Of a DNA stretch of 64,000 nucleotides, positions 1 through 13,400 are shown in pieces; the first letter of the stretch is position 1; each line of letters opens with the position of its first letter. A model generated the notes under the pieces. It ran no database searches and was not told the origin of the DNA. It saw nothing but the letters and a program-made list of their open reading frames with translations. Origin of the DNA: Pseudomonas fluorescens (GTDB lineage Bacteria; Pseudomonadota; Gammaproteobacteria; Pseudomonadales; Pseudomonadaceae); NCBI RefSeq assembly GCF_004683905.1, contig NZ_CP038438.1, forward strand, positions 2,108,001 through 2,172,000. The letters run 5' to 3'. The position numbers were made by a program, and so were the translations under genes.

Positions 1-1422
1 CTGAGCGGCTATCCGAGCAGCGCGCCGCAAACATCGGTCGCTCCGGACAACCTCGCCTACGTGATCTACACCTCCGGCTCCACCGGCAAACCGAAAGGCG
101 TGGCGATTGCCCATCGCAACGTCATGGCGCTGATCGACTGGTCGGCCAAGGTCTATAGCCGCGACGACATTCAAGGCGTACTGGCCTCGACGTCGGTGTG
201 CTTCGACCTGTCGGTGTGGGAACTGTTTGTCACCCTGGCCAACGGTGGTTCGCTGATCATCGCGCGTAATGCCTTGGAGCTGGCGCAACTGCCGGCCCGC
301 GATCAGGTGGGCCTGATCAATACCGTGCCGTCGGCGATTGCCGCACTGCAGCGTGCGGGGCAGATTCCGCCGAGCGTGCGCATTATCAACCTCGCTGGCG
401 AGCCGCTGAAACAAGCGCTGGTGGAGGCGTTGTATCAGCAGTCGACGGTCGAGCACGTCTACGACCTGTACGGCCCGTCGGAAGACACCACTTACTCGAC
501 CTGGACCCGCCGCAGTGCCGGTGGTCAGGCGCGGATTGGTCGTGCGCTCGATCACAGTGCCAGCCATCTGCTCGACGCCGATCTGCACGCGGTGCCGCAA
601 GGCGTTTCGGCCGAGCTGTACCTGTCCGGCGCCGGCATCACGCGCGGTTATCTGGGACGTGCGGCGATGACCGCCGAGCGCTTCGTGCCGAATCCTTTCG
701 TCGGCAGCGGCCAGCGCATGTACCGCACCGGCGACCTGATTCGAGAGCGCGAAGAGGGCGAGCTGGAGTACATGGGCCGGATCGACCATCAGGTGAAAAT
801 TCGTGGATTCCGCATCGAACTGGGGGAGATCGAGGCGCGATTGCTCGCGCAACCGGCAGTCAGCGAGGCGGCGGTGCTGGCCGTCGACAGCGACACCGGC
901 GCGCAACTGGTGGCGTATGTGGTCGCCCCGCAACTGGAGATGCACGACGGCGACGCGCAGCGGCAACTGCGCGAGGGACTAAAGACTGGCCTCAAGTCTT
1001 CGTTACCTGACTACATGATTCCCGCGCACCTGCTGTTCCTTGAGCAGTTGCCACTGACCCCCAACGGCAAACTCGACCGCAAGGCCCTGCCGGCGGTCGA
1101 TGCCAGCCAGATGCAGGCCGCGTATGTCGCGCCGCACAGTGAGCTTGAGCAGCAGGTCGCGGCGATCTGGCAGCAAGTGCTCGAAGTGCAACGCATCGGT
1201 CTGAACGATCACTTCTTCGAACTCGGCGGGCACTCGCTGCTGGCGGTCAACGTGGTGTCGCGCATGGCCCTTGAACTGGGCCTGACGCTGACCCCGCAAC
1301 TGTTATTCCAGCACCCCGTCCTGAGCGATTTTGTCGCTCGACTCGATACAGGAGGCGGGGCAATCAACGAACAGAAACTGAGCAAGCTGGAAGCCCTGCT
1401 TGACGATATGGAGGAAGTCTGA
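1..1422 (+). CDS. Pyoverdine-type nonribosomal peptide synthetase, 3' fragment (A-T end of last module)
   Basis: The gene is cut by the window's left edge; frame 1 is open from base 1, so the ATG-like codon at 61 is not a start. It holds the core of an adenylation domain (TSGSTGKPKG near base 70, YGPSED near 470, YRTGDL near 720, GRIDHQVKIRG near 780) followed by a carrier domain whose 4'-phosphopantetheine serine lies in ELGGHSLL near base 1230. There is no epimerase or thioesterase, so the chain must pass to the next protein. Specificity residues read by alignment to GrsA give DLWNNALTYK, which resembles alanine-type codes; alanine is an inference. The stop overlaps the next start (TGATG), so the two synthetases are probably translationally coupled. 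By family this is a PvdI/PvdJ-like subunit. Confidence 0.93.
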   Translation: MSGYPSSAPQTSVAPDNLAYVIYTSGSTGKPKGVAIAHRNVMALIDWSAKVYSRDDIQGVLASTSVCFDLSVWELFVTLANGGSLIIARNALELAQLPARDQVGLINTVPSAIAALQRAGQIPPSVRIINLAGEPLKQALVEALYQQSTVEHVYDLYGPSEDTTYSTWTRRSAGGQARIGRALDHSASHLLDADLHAVPQGVSAELYLSGAGITRGYLGRAAMTAERFVPNPFVGSGQRMYRTGDLIREREEGELEYMGRIDHQVKIRGFRIELGEIEARLLAQPAVSEAAVLAVDSDTGAQLVAYVVAPQLEMHDGDAQRQLREGLKTGLKSSLPDYMIPAHLLFLEQLPLTPNGKLDRKALPAVDASQMQAAYVAPHSELEQQVAAIWQQVLEVQRIGLNDHFFELGGHSLLAVNVVSRMALELGLTLTPQLLFQHPVLSDFVARLDTGGGAINEQKLSKLEALLDDMEEV

Positions 1423-4400
1423 TGGACAAGAGTGTTGCTTTGAGGGTAGCCAAGCGCTTTATCACTCTGCCGCTGGACAAACGTAAGCTGTACCTGGAAA
1501 AGATGCTCGAAGAGGACGTCTCTCCGGCCAACCTGCCGATCCCGGAAACACGTTCCGGGTTTGCGGCGATTCCTCTGTCGTACGCTCAGGAACGTCAACT
1601 GTTCCTCTGGCAAATGGACCCGCACAGCACCGCGTATCACATCCCCAGCGCCCTGCGCCTCAAGGGGCGGCTGGATGTGGCGGCGCTGGAGCGCAGCTTT
1701 AACGCGGTGGCGGCGCGTCACGAAAGCCTGCGCACCACTTTCGCCGAGCAGGGTGAAAGCTTTTGCCAGGTAATTCATCCGCAGCTGCCGCTGAGCATCA
1801 GCCTGGCGGCATTGCCGGAGGGCCTCGACGCCGCCGGAGAAGACGCGGCGATCAAGGCCTTCGTCGAGAGCGAAACCGCACGCCCGTTCAATTTGCAGCA
1901 GGGCCCGCTGCTGCGGGTGGCACTGCTGAAAGTGGCGGAAGACGATCATGTACTGGTGCTGATCCAGCACCACATCATCGCCGATGGCTGGTCGATCAAA
2001 GTCCTGGTCAACGAGCTGATCCAGCATTACGCCGCCGACACCGCCGGGCAGCCGCTGAGCCTGCCAGAACTGGAAATACAGTACGCCGACTACGCGATCT
2101 GGCAGCGGCACTGGCTGGAAGCGGGCGAGCGTGAACGCCAGTTGGCCTACTGGGTCAAGACCCTGGGCGGCGAGCAGCCGGTGCTGGAGCTGCCGATCGA
2201 TTTCCCGCGTCCGGCCGTGCAAAGCCTGCGCGGTGCGCGGCTGGAACTGAACCTGCCGGCTGACCTCGGTGACGCCCTCAAACAGCTGGCGCAGCGCGAA
2301 GGTGCGAGCCTGTTCATGCTGCTGCTGGCGTCGTTCCAGGCGTTGTTGCATCGCTACAGCGGACAGGCGCAGATTCGCGTCGGGGTGCCGACCGCCAACC
2401 GCAACCGGGTTGAGACCGAAGGCCTGATCGGCTTCTTCGTCAACACGCAGGTGCTGAATGCCGAGGTCAGCGGGCAGTTGCCGTTCAACCAGTTGCTGGC
2501 TCAGGTCAAGCAGGCGGCGATGGATGCGCAGGCGCATCAGGATCTGCCGTTCGAGCAACTGATCGAAGCCCTGCAACCGGAGCGCAGCCTGAGCCACAGT
2601 CCGGTGTTCCAGGTGATGTTCAACCACCAGACCAGCCGTGATCAGGGGCGCAACGCGGCGCAGTTGCCGCAGCTGAGTGTCGAGGATGTGCAGTGGGAAG
2701 GGCGCACCGCGCAGTTCGATCTGACGCTGAATACCTACGAGTCCAGCGACGGCTTTGCCGCCGAGCTGACCTACGCCACTGATCTGTTCAAAGCTGAAAC
2801 CGTCGAGCGTCTGGCACGTCATTGGCAGAACCTGCTGCGTGGCATCGTCGCCGCACCGAGCCAGCGCGTCGGCGAATTGCCGTTGCTGGACAGCGCCGAG
2901 CACGGCGTGCTGTTGCAGGACTGGTTGCGCAGCGCCGACCGCACCGCGCAAGCCGAATGCGTGCAGCAGGATTTCTCCCGGCGTGCCCAGCAAACGCCGC
3001 AGGCCACTGCACTGATCATCGGCGAAGACGTGCTGAGCTACGGCGAGCTGGATGCCCGCTCCAGTCAACTGGCGCACAAGCTGATCGAGGCCGGTGTCGG
3101 CCCGGATCAACTGGTCGGCATCGCCGTCGAGCGCAGCGTGGAAATGATCGTCGGCCTGCTGGCGATCCTCAAGGCTGGCGGTGCTTATGTGCCGCTGGAC
3201 CCGGCGTATCCGCAGGATCGTCTGGCCTACATGATCGAGGACAGCGGCCTGCAATTGCTGCTGACCCAAAGCCATTTGCAGACGCAGCTGCCGATCCCGC
3301 CGGGCGTGCAAGCGCTGTTGCTGGATCAACCACACGAGTGGCTGGCGGCTTATCCACAGACCGCGCCGGACGTGGCAGTCAATGGCGAGCATCTGGCCTA
3401 CACGATCTACACCTCCGGGTCCACCGGCAAACCGAAAGGCGTGATGGTGCGCCACGCGGCGCTGAGCAACTTTGTCGCGAGCATGATCGAGCAGCCGGGC
3501 ATCTGTGCCGCCGATCGCATGCTGTCGCTGACCACCTTTTCGTTCGATATTTTCGGCCTGGAAATCTACGGCCCATTGCTGGCCGGTGCCTGTGTGGTGC
3601 TGACCGGCAAGGATGTGCATCAAGACCCGCAAGCGGTGCTCGAACTGATCGAGCGTCACGCCGTGACGGCGCTGCAAGCCACGCCCTCGACCTGGCGCAT
3701 GCTGCTGGACAATGAACAGGCGCCCATTCTGGCGGGCCGCACGTTCCTCTGCGGCGGTGAAGCGCTGTCGCAGGAACTGGCGCAACGCATGCTCGCACTG
3801 ACGCCGAGCGTGTGGAACCTCTACGGCCCGACCGAAACCACTATCTGGTCGGCGCAGCACGCCTTGAGTGCGGACAGCAGCCGTCCATTCCTCGGCACAC
3901 CGATCGACAACACCGCGTTGTACATCCTCGGCAGCGACCTTGAGCTCAATCCGCTCGGCGCCCCGGGGGAACTGCTGATCGGCGGCGACGGCCTCGCTCG
4001 TGGTTACTTCGAGCGCCCAGGCCTGACCGCCGAACGTTTTGTCCCGGATCCCTTTTCGAAAACCGGCGCGCGTCTGTACCGCACCGGTGACTTGACCCGT
4101 TACCGCGCCGAAGGCGTGATCGAGTACATCGGGCGGATCGACCATCAGGTGAAAATCCGTGGTTTCCGGATTGAACTCGGCGAGATCGAAGCGCGTTTGC
4201 TCGCCCTCGATAGCGTGCGCGAAACCGTGGTAGTCGCTCAGGACGGCCCGACCGGACCGCAACTGGTCGGCTATGTGGTGCCCACCGCCGACGCTTTTGA
4301 TGAAGGCGAACTGCGCGCCGCATTGAAAGCCAGCCTCAAGGCCGAGCTGCCGGAATACATGGTGCCGGCGCACCTGTTGTTCCTCGCGCAACTGCCGCTG

Positions 4401-7400
4401 ACGCCGAACGGCAAAGTCGACCGCAAAGCCTTGCCGGCACCTGACGCCAGCCAGCTGCAATCGACTTACATCGCCCCGCAAACCGCCACTCAGCACAGCG
4501 TTGCCGAAATCTGGCAGGCGGTGCTCAAGCTTGATCGCGTAGGCCTGAGTGACAACTTCTTCGAACTGGGCGGCCACTCGTTGCTGGTCACGCAAGTGGT
4601 CTCGCGCGTACGTCAGGCGCTGAACGTTCAAGTGCCGCTGCGCACGTTGTTCGAACACAGCACGCTGGAAGACTTTGTCGCCGCGCTGGGTGTCGATCAG
4701 GCGCATCGGGAGCCGCCGATTGTTGCCTTGCCACGCCAGCAACCGCTGGCGCTGTCCTATGCCCAGGAGCGTCAATGGTTCCTCTGGCAACTGGAACCGA
4801 CCAGCACCGCTTATCACGTGCCGGCGGCGCTGCGTCTGCGCGGTGAGCTGGATCTGCCGGCGTTGCAGCGCAGCTTCGACGCGCTGATCGAGCGCCACGA
4901 ATCGCTGCGCACCTGCTTCGTCGAGCAGCAGGGGCAGACCCTGCAAGTGATCCAGGCTCACGGCACGCTCGATCTGCAGGTGCAGGACGTGGCGGCGGAT
5001 CTCGACGAGGCGGCGCTGCAAGCGCTGGTCGCCGCCGAAACCCTGCACCTGTTCAATCTGCAGCAAGGCCCGTTGCTGCGGGTCAAACTGCTGCGTCTGG
5101 CCGCCGATGACCACGCGCTGGTCATCACCTTGCATCACATCGTCTCCGATGGCTGGTCGATGAATGTCATGGTCGATGAGCTGGTGGCGTTGTATGCCGC
5201 CTACAGCCAGGGCCAGAGCGTGCAATTGCCGGTGCTGCCGGTGCAATACGCCGACTACGCCGTGTGGCAGAAACAGTGGATGGACGCCGGTGAACGCGAA
5301 CGTCAGTTGAGCTACTGGACCGCACAACTCGGCGATGGCGATCAACCGCTGCTGGAGTTGCCGACCGACCGGCCGCGTCCAGCCGAGCAGAGCTATCGTG
5401 GCGCCCGTCGCGAGATCCCGCTGAGCCTCGAACTGGCCACCGCGCTCAAACACCTGGCGCAGCGCGAGAACGTCACGCTGTTTGCGCTGTTGCTGGCGTC
5501 GTTCCAGACCTTGCTGCATCGCTACAGCGGTCAGGCCGATATCCGCGTCGGGGTGCCGGTGGCCAACCGCAACCGGGTCGAGACCGAAGGCCTGATCGGT
5601 TTCTTCGTCAACACCCAGGTACTCAAGGCCGAGTTCGACAGTCAGCAGACGTTCCGCAGCCTGCTGCAGCAAGTGAAAAATACGGTGCTCGGCGCCCAGG
5701 CGCATCAGGATCTGCCGTTCGAGCAACTGGTCGACGCGCTGCAACCGGAGCGCAGCCTCAGCCACAGCCCATTGTTCCAGGTGATGCACAACCACCAGAG
5801 CCAGGTGCGCCAGGCGCAGGGCGCCACGCGGCTGCCGAACCTGGCAATTGAAGGCTTGCCTTGGGCGTCCAATACAGCGCAGTTCGACCTGACCCTGAAC
5901 ACCTTTGAATCGAGCGACAACGTCTGGGCCGAGCTGACCTACGCCACCGACCTGTTCGACGTCGAAACCATCGAACGTCTGGCGCAACACTGGACCCATC
6001 TGCTGCAAGGCATCGTTGCCGACAGCGCTCAGCGCATCGCCGAACTGCCGCTGCATGACGCTGCCGAACGCGCGGCGACCTTGCAGCAGTGGAACCCGGC
6101 CATCCGCGATTTCCCGAGCGAGCAGTGCCTGCATCAACGGATCCAACAACAAGCCGCCCGCGCCCCGCAAGCGATTGCCGTGAGCTGTGCCGGGCAGGCC
6201 TTGAGTTACTGCGAACTCAACAGCCGCGCCAACCAGTTGGCCCACAAGCTGATTGCCAGCGGTGTCGGCCCGGACGTGCGCGTCGGTCTGGCGGTGGAGC
6301 GCAGCCTCGACATGCTGGTCGGCCTGCTGGCGATTCTTAAGGCCGGCGGTGCCTATGTGCCGCTGGACCCGACGTATCCGGAGGAACGCCTGAGCTACAT
6401 GATCGGCGACAGCGGCATCGGCCTGCTGTTGACGCAAAGTCATCTGCTCGCGCGTTTGCCCGTGCCAGACTCGGTGCGCAGCCTGATGCTCGATCAGGAT
6501 CGCGAAGACCTCGAAGGTTACAGCGACAGCAATCCGCAAGTGCGCATGAGCGCCGACAACCTCGCATACGTGATCTACACGTCGGGTTCGACCGGTCAGC
6601 CAAAGGGCACCTTGCTCGCGCACCGCAACGTGCTGCGCCTGTTCGAGGCCACTGATGCGTGGTTCGATTTCGGCGCCACGGATGTCTGGAGCCTGTTCCA
6701 TTCCTACGCCTTCGATTTCTCGGTGTGGGAGATTTTCGGGGCGCTGCTGTATGGCGGCAAACTGCTGGTGGTGCCTTACGAGGTCAGCCGCTCGCCGGAA
6801 GATTTCTTCGCCTTGCTCTGCCGCGAAGGCGTCACCGTGCTCAACCAGACGCCCTCGGCGTTCAAGCAACTGATGCAAGTGGCCTGCGCCCCGGAGCACG
6901 CGGCGCAAGCATTGGCGCTGCGTTACGTGGTGTTCGGCGGCGAGGCGCTGGAGGTCAAAAGCCTGCGTCCATGGTTCGAGCGTTTCGGCGATCAGGCACC
7001 GCAACTGATCAACATGTACGGCATCACCGAAACCACCGTGCACGTGACCTACCGGCCGATTTCGCTGGCCGACTTGCAGCGTGACGCCAGCAGCCCGATC
7101 GGCGAACCGATTCTCGATCTGTCCTGGTACTTGCTCGACGGAGATCTGAACCCGGTCGCCAAAGGCTGCATCGGTGAGCTGTACGTCGGTCGTGCCGGCT
7201 TGGCTCGTGGTTACCTGAACCGTGCGGATCTGACCAGCCTGCGCTTCATTCCCGACCCGTTCGCCGCCGATGGCGGGCGTCTGTACCGTACCGGTGACCT
7301 GGCGCGCTACCGCGCCGACGGCGTGATCGAATACATCGGGCGGATCGACCATCAGGTGAAGATTCGCGGTTTCCGTATCGAACTTGGCGAGATCGAAGCG

Positions 7401-10400
7401 CAACTGCTGGAACAGGCTGCCGTGCGCCAGGCCGTGGTGCTGGCGCAGCCGGGCCTCAGCGGTCAGCAACTGGTGGCGTATCTGGTGCCAGGCGACGCCG
7501 CGCTGCTCGACGCAAGCCCGGCCGAACAGGCGCTGTGGCGCGACAGCGTGCGCGCCGAACTCAAGGCCAATCTGCCGGATCACATGGTTCCGGCGCACCT
7601 GTTGCTGCTGGCGCAATTGCCGTTGACCGCCAACGGCAAACTCAACCGCATGGCCTTGCCGTCACCGGACGCCAGCCAGGCGCAGCAGGCCTATCAGGCG
7701 CCGCAAAGCGCGATGGAGCAGGGTCTGGCCGCGATCTGGCAAGACGTACTGAAGCTGCCGCAAGTCGGCATCAACGACAACTTCTTCGAATTGGGCGGCG
7801 ACTCGATCATCTCGATTCAGGTGGTCAGCCGTGCCCGTCAGGCCGGCATTCGCCTCAATCCCAAAGACCTGTTCCAGCACCAGACCGTGCAGCGTCTGGC
7901 GCTGGTCGCGCAGTGGGGTGGCGACGAATCGACGATTGATCAGCAAGCCGCGAGCGGTGCGGCGTTGCTGCTGCCGATCCAGCAGCAGTTCTTCGCCGAC
8001 GAAATTCCGCAGCGTCATCACTGGAACCAGTCGGTACTGCTGCAACCGCGGCAGGCGCTGGACGCTGAAAAACTCGAGCAAGTGTTGCGCGCACTGGTGG
8101 CTCATCACGATGCCTTGCGCCTGAGCTTCACCCAGCGCGATGGCGTGTGGCAGGCCGAGCACCGCGCGGTCGAAGCGCTGCCGCAGAACCTGCTCTGGCA
8201 GGAGGACGTGGCCGATGCCGCCGCCCTTGAAGCCTTGGGTAACCGCGCCCAGCGCAGTCTCGATCTGCAACACGGGCCGTTGCTGCGTGCGGTACTGGCG
8301 AATGTGGCTGATGGCACGCAGCGTCTGCAGTTGGTGATTCATCACTTGGCGGTGGACGGCGTGTCGTGGCGGATTCTGCTGGAAGATCTGCAAAACGCTT
8401 ATCAGCAATTGCTGAATGATCAGCCGTTGAGCCTGCCGTCCCGGACCAGCGCCTTCAAGGACTGGGGGGAGCACTTGCAGCGCTACGCCAACAGCCCGGC
8501 GTTGCAGGCCGAACTGGATTATTGGCAGGCCTGCCTGAGCGATGTAAGTACCGATCTGCCGTGCAAACGCGTTGACGCCAGTCAGGACAATCGTCTGGCC
8601 CAGACCGTACAAACCCGGCTCGGCACCGAGCTGACCCGCCAACTGCTGCAAGAGGCCCCGGCGGCGTACCGCACTCAGGTCAACGATCTGTTGCTGACGG
8701 CGCTGGCGCGGGTCATTGGACGCTGGAGCGGGCAGGCGTCGACGCTGATCCAGCTCGAAGGCCATGGCCGCGAAGAACTGTTCAACGGCGTCGATCTGAC
8801 CCGCACGGTGGGCTGGTTCACCAGCCTGTTCCCGGTGCGCCTGACACCGGCAGACACGCTTGGCGAGTCGATCAAGCAGATCAAGGAACAACTGCGCTCG
8901 ATCCCTAACAAGGGCATCGGTTTCGGCGCCTTGCGTTACCTCGGTGATGCGCAAGCGCAGCAGAGCCTGCAGGCCTTGCCGAGCCCGCGCATCACCTTCA
9001 ACTACCTTGGGCAGTTCGACGGCAGTTTCGCTGGCGACGAGGCTGCGCTGTTCGTGCCGTCGCCGGACAACGCCGGCCTCGATCAGAGCCCGGAGGCGCC
9101 GCTGGGCAACTGGTTGACCCTCAACGGTCAGGTGTATGGCGGCGAGCTGCGGGTGGGCTGGACGTTCAGTAGTGAGCGCTTCGACAGCGCGGTGATCGAA
9201 GCCCTGGCCGCAGATTACGCCGCAGAACTCGCAGCGTTGATCGACCATTGCCTGACCCCGGGCATCGAAGGCCTGACCCCGTCGGACTTCCCGCTGTCCG
9301 GCCTGACGCAGGCGCAGCTTGATCACTTTCCGCTGGCGCCACGCCAGGTCGCCGATGTGTATCCGCTGTCGGCGATGCAGCAGGGCATGTTGTTCCACAG
9401 CCTCTACGAGCAGGCCACCGGCGATTACATCAACCAGGTTCGGCTCGATGTCGAAGGCCTCGATCCGCAACGCTTTCAGCAAGCCTGGCAAGCGGCGGTG
9501 GACAACCACGACATCCTGCGCAGCAGCTTTGTCTGGCAGGGTGAACTGGCGCGTCCGGTGCAAGTGGTGCACAAGCAACTGGACATGCCGTTCCGCGTCC
9601 TCGACTGGCGTGATCGTGACGATTGTCAGAGCGATCTGAATGCACTGGCCGCAGCCGAACAGGCGCAAGGTTTCGACCTGAGCCAGGGGCCGCTGTTGCG
9701 CATGGTCGTGGTGCGTCTGGACGAGCAGCGCTGCCACTTGATCTACACCAACCACCACATCCTGATGGACGGCTGGAGCAACTCGCAATTGCTTGGTGAA
9801 GTCCTGCAGCGCTACAGCGGGGTTGCCCAGCCGCCATTGGCCGGGCGTTATCGCGATTACATCGAATGGCTGCAGCGCCAGGACGTACAGGCCAGCGAGC
9901 GTTACTGGACCGCGCAACTGGCTGACCTGCAAGCGCCGACCTTGCTCGCGCAAGCGTTGCAGGCGCAGCGCGGCGATGCACCGCGCGACGGCCACGGAGA
10001 ACATTTCTGCGTGCTCGACGCTGAGCAGACGCGGCGTCTGGGCGAGTTCGCGCGCCAGCAGAAAGTCACCCTCAACACGCTGATTCAGGCGGCATGGCTG
10101 CTGCTGTTGCAGCGCCTGACCGGCCAGCCGTGTGTGGCGTTCGGCGCCACGGTGGCGGGGCGTCCGGCCGAGCTCAAAGGGGTCGAGCAGCAGATTGGTC
10201 TGTTCATCAACACCTTGCCGGTCATCGCCAGTCCGCAGTCGCCATCGAGCGTTGGCGAATGGTTGCAGAGCGTGCAGGCGCAGAACCTGGCCTTGCGTGA
10301 GCATGAGCACACGCCGCTGTTCGACATTCAGCGTTGGGCCGAGCGCAACGGTGAGGCGCTGTTCGACAACATTCTGGTGTTCGAGAACTACCCGGTGTCC

Positions 10401-13400
10401 GAGGCGCTGGCGCAGGGCGCACCACAAGAACTGCGCTTCGGTGAAATCCACAATCATGAGCAGACCAACTACCCGCTGACGCTGCTGGTGCACTTGAGCG
10501 ACGAGTTGTCGATGCACTTCAGCTACCAGTGCGAAAGCTTTGCCGCGCACAGCGTGGTGCAACTGGCTGGGTATCTGCAGCGCTTGCTCGGGCAGATGAG
10601 CGAGTCGGGTGAGCGTTCGCTCAGTGAACTGAACCTGATCGAGCATAGCCCGCAGGTGAGTACCGACTTCTCCACCGATCTGTGCATCCATCAAGCCATC
10701 GCCCGTCAAGTGGCGGCGACCCCGGATGCCTTGGCGGTGACCTTCGCCAATACGAAGTTGACCTACGCCGAACTGGATGCTCAGGCCAATCGTCTGGCGC
10801 ACAAGCTGCTTGAGCTGGGTGTTGGTCCGGAAGTGCGGGTGGGCGTGGCCATGCCGCGTTCCGAGCAGTTGCTGATTGCCTTGCTCGCGGTGCTCAAGGC
10901 CGGTGGCGCCTATGTGCCGCTGGACCCGGATTACCCGGCGGATCGCGTTGCCTACATGCTGGAGGACAGCCGGGCGCGGGTGTTGCTGACCGAACAGGCG
11001 GTTGCCTTGACCCTGAGCGTGCCGGGCGATACGCAAGTGCTGCTGATGGATCAGGTTTCGTTGAGCGGTTATTCGACTGTTGCGCCACAGACTGCGGTGC
11101 AACCGGACAACCTCGCCTACGTGATTTACACCTCCGGTTCCACCGGCAAACCGAAAGGCGTGGCGATTGCCCATCGCAACGTCATGGCGCTGATCGACTG
11201 GTCCGCCAGGGTCTACAGCCGCGAGGACATTCAAGGCGTACTGGCCTCGACGTCGGTGTGCTTCGACCTGTCGGTGTGGGAACTGTTTGTCACCCTGGCC
11301 AACGGTGGCTCGCTGATCATCGCGCGTAATGCGCTGGAGCTGGCGCAACTGCCGGCCCGCGATCAGGTGCGCCTGATCAATACCGTGCCGTCGGCGATTG
11401 CCGCACTGCACCGCGCGGGGCAGATTCCGCCTAGCGTGCGCATCATCAATCTGGCGGGTGAACCGCTGAAACAAGGCTTGGTCGACGCGCTGTATCAGCA
11501 GTCGACGGTCGAACACGTCTACGACCTGTACGGCCCATCGGAAGACACCACTTATTCGACCTGGACCCGCCGCAGTGCTGGCGGTCAGGCACGGATTGGT
11601 CGTGCGCTTGATCACAGCGCCAGCCATCTGCTGGATGCCGATCTGCACGCGGTGCCGCAGGGCGTCTCGGCCGAGCTGTACCTGTCCGGCGCCGGCATCA
11701 CGCGCGGTTATCTGGGGCGTGCGGCGATGACCGCCGAGCGCTTCGTGCCGAATCCTTTCGTTGGCAGCGGCGAGCGCATGTACCGCACTGGCGACCTGAT
11801 TCGTCAGCGCGAGGAGGGCGAGCTGGAGTACATGGGCCGGATCGACCATCAGGTGAAAATTCGCGGCTTGCGTATCGAGCTGGGCGAAATCGAAGCGCGT
11901 CTGCTGGCGCATGCCGCCGTGCGTGAAGCGGTGGTCGTGGCCAGCGAAGTGTCGGGCAGTCAGCAACTGATTGCCTATCTGGTGCCGAGCGATCCGGCGA
12001 TCATCGAGGCCAACGCCGAGCAACAGGCCGAACTCCAGCAAGCCCTCGGCAACTGGCTGAGCGCAACCCTGCCGGACTACATGGTGCCGAGCCACCGCCT
12101 GTGGCTGGCGCAACTGCCGCTGACCCCCAACGGCAAGATCGACCGCAAGCGCCTGCCAGCACTGGAACTGAGTGCCGCGCAGTTGCATGTCGAACCGGTG
12201 AACGCCACCGAGCAGGCGTTGGTTGAGATCTGGAAAGAGGTGCTGGGCCTTGAGCAGGTCAGCACCCACGACAGTTTCTTTGCCTTGGGCGGCGACTCGA
12301 TCATCTCGATTCAAGTGGTCAGTCGCGCCCGTCAGCAAGGACTGGAGCTGAGCCCGAAAGACCTGTTCCAGCAACCGACCATTCAGCAGCTGGCCCTGTG
12401 CGTGCAGGCTGCCGAAGGGCGTGTGGCGCCGGAGCCGGCGCTGATCGATCTGCCGCTGCACGGCTTGAGCGAGGCGCAGGTGGCGCAACTGCCACTGCCG
12501 GCCGGGCAACTGGACGGGCTCTATCGCTTGTCGCCGATGCAGCAGGGCATGCTGTTCCTCGGCCTGAATTCGCCGGAATCGGACCTGTACGTCAACCAGT
12601 TGAGCGTTCCGGTGCAGGGCCTTGAGCCACTGCGCTTGCAAGCCGCGTGGGAAACCGTCAGCCGTCGCCACGACATTCTGCGCACCGGTTTCCTCTGGCA
12701 GGACATGGCCGAGCCGCTGCAATTCGTGCTCGCCGATCCGCAGTTGCCGTTCAGTCTGCTCGACTGGCGTGAGCAGGATCATTCGGCCGAAGCCTTGCAA
12801 GGCCTGGCGGATGCCGAGCGGGCCAAGGGCTTCGACCTTGACCAGCCACCGCTGCAACGGCTGACACTGGTGCAAGTCAGCGAGCACAGCTATCAGCTGA
12901 TCTGGACTTACCATCACATCCTGATCGACGGCTGGAGCAGTTCGCAGTTGATCGGTGAAGTGCTGAGCCAGTATTCCGGACGACCACTGGCCGAAGCGGT
13001 GCCGTACCGTGGTTACATCAACTGGCTGCAGCAGCAGGACGCGAATGCCAGCGAAGGTTTTTGGCGTCAGCACCTGAGCCGGCTCGACGAGCCGACCTAT
13101 CTGGCGGACGCGGTGACGCGCACCGGCAGCGGTCGCGGTCACCAGGCGCTGTACAGCCGTTTGGGCGCAACCCGCACCGAGCAGTTGAAAGCCTTTGCCC
13201 AGTCGCAGCAGATCACCCTCAACACCTTGGTGCAGGGCGCATGGCTGGTGCTGCTCAGCCGGTACAGCGGCCAGCGTTGCGTGGCGTTCGGCGCCACGGT
13301 GGCGGGGCGTCCGGCGAGTCTGCCGGCCTCGGAATCGATCCTCGGTCTGTTCATCAACACCTTGCCGGTGATCAAGGACGTGCCGGCCGAGCAGGCCGTG

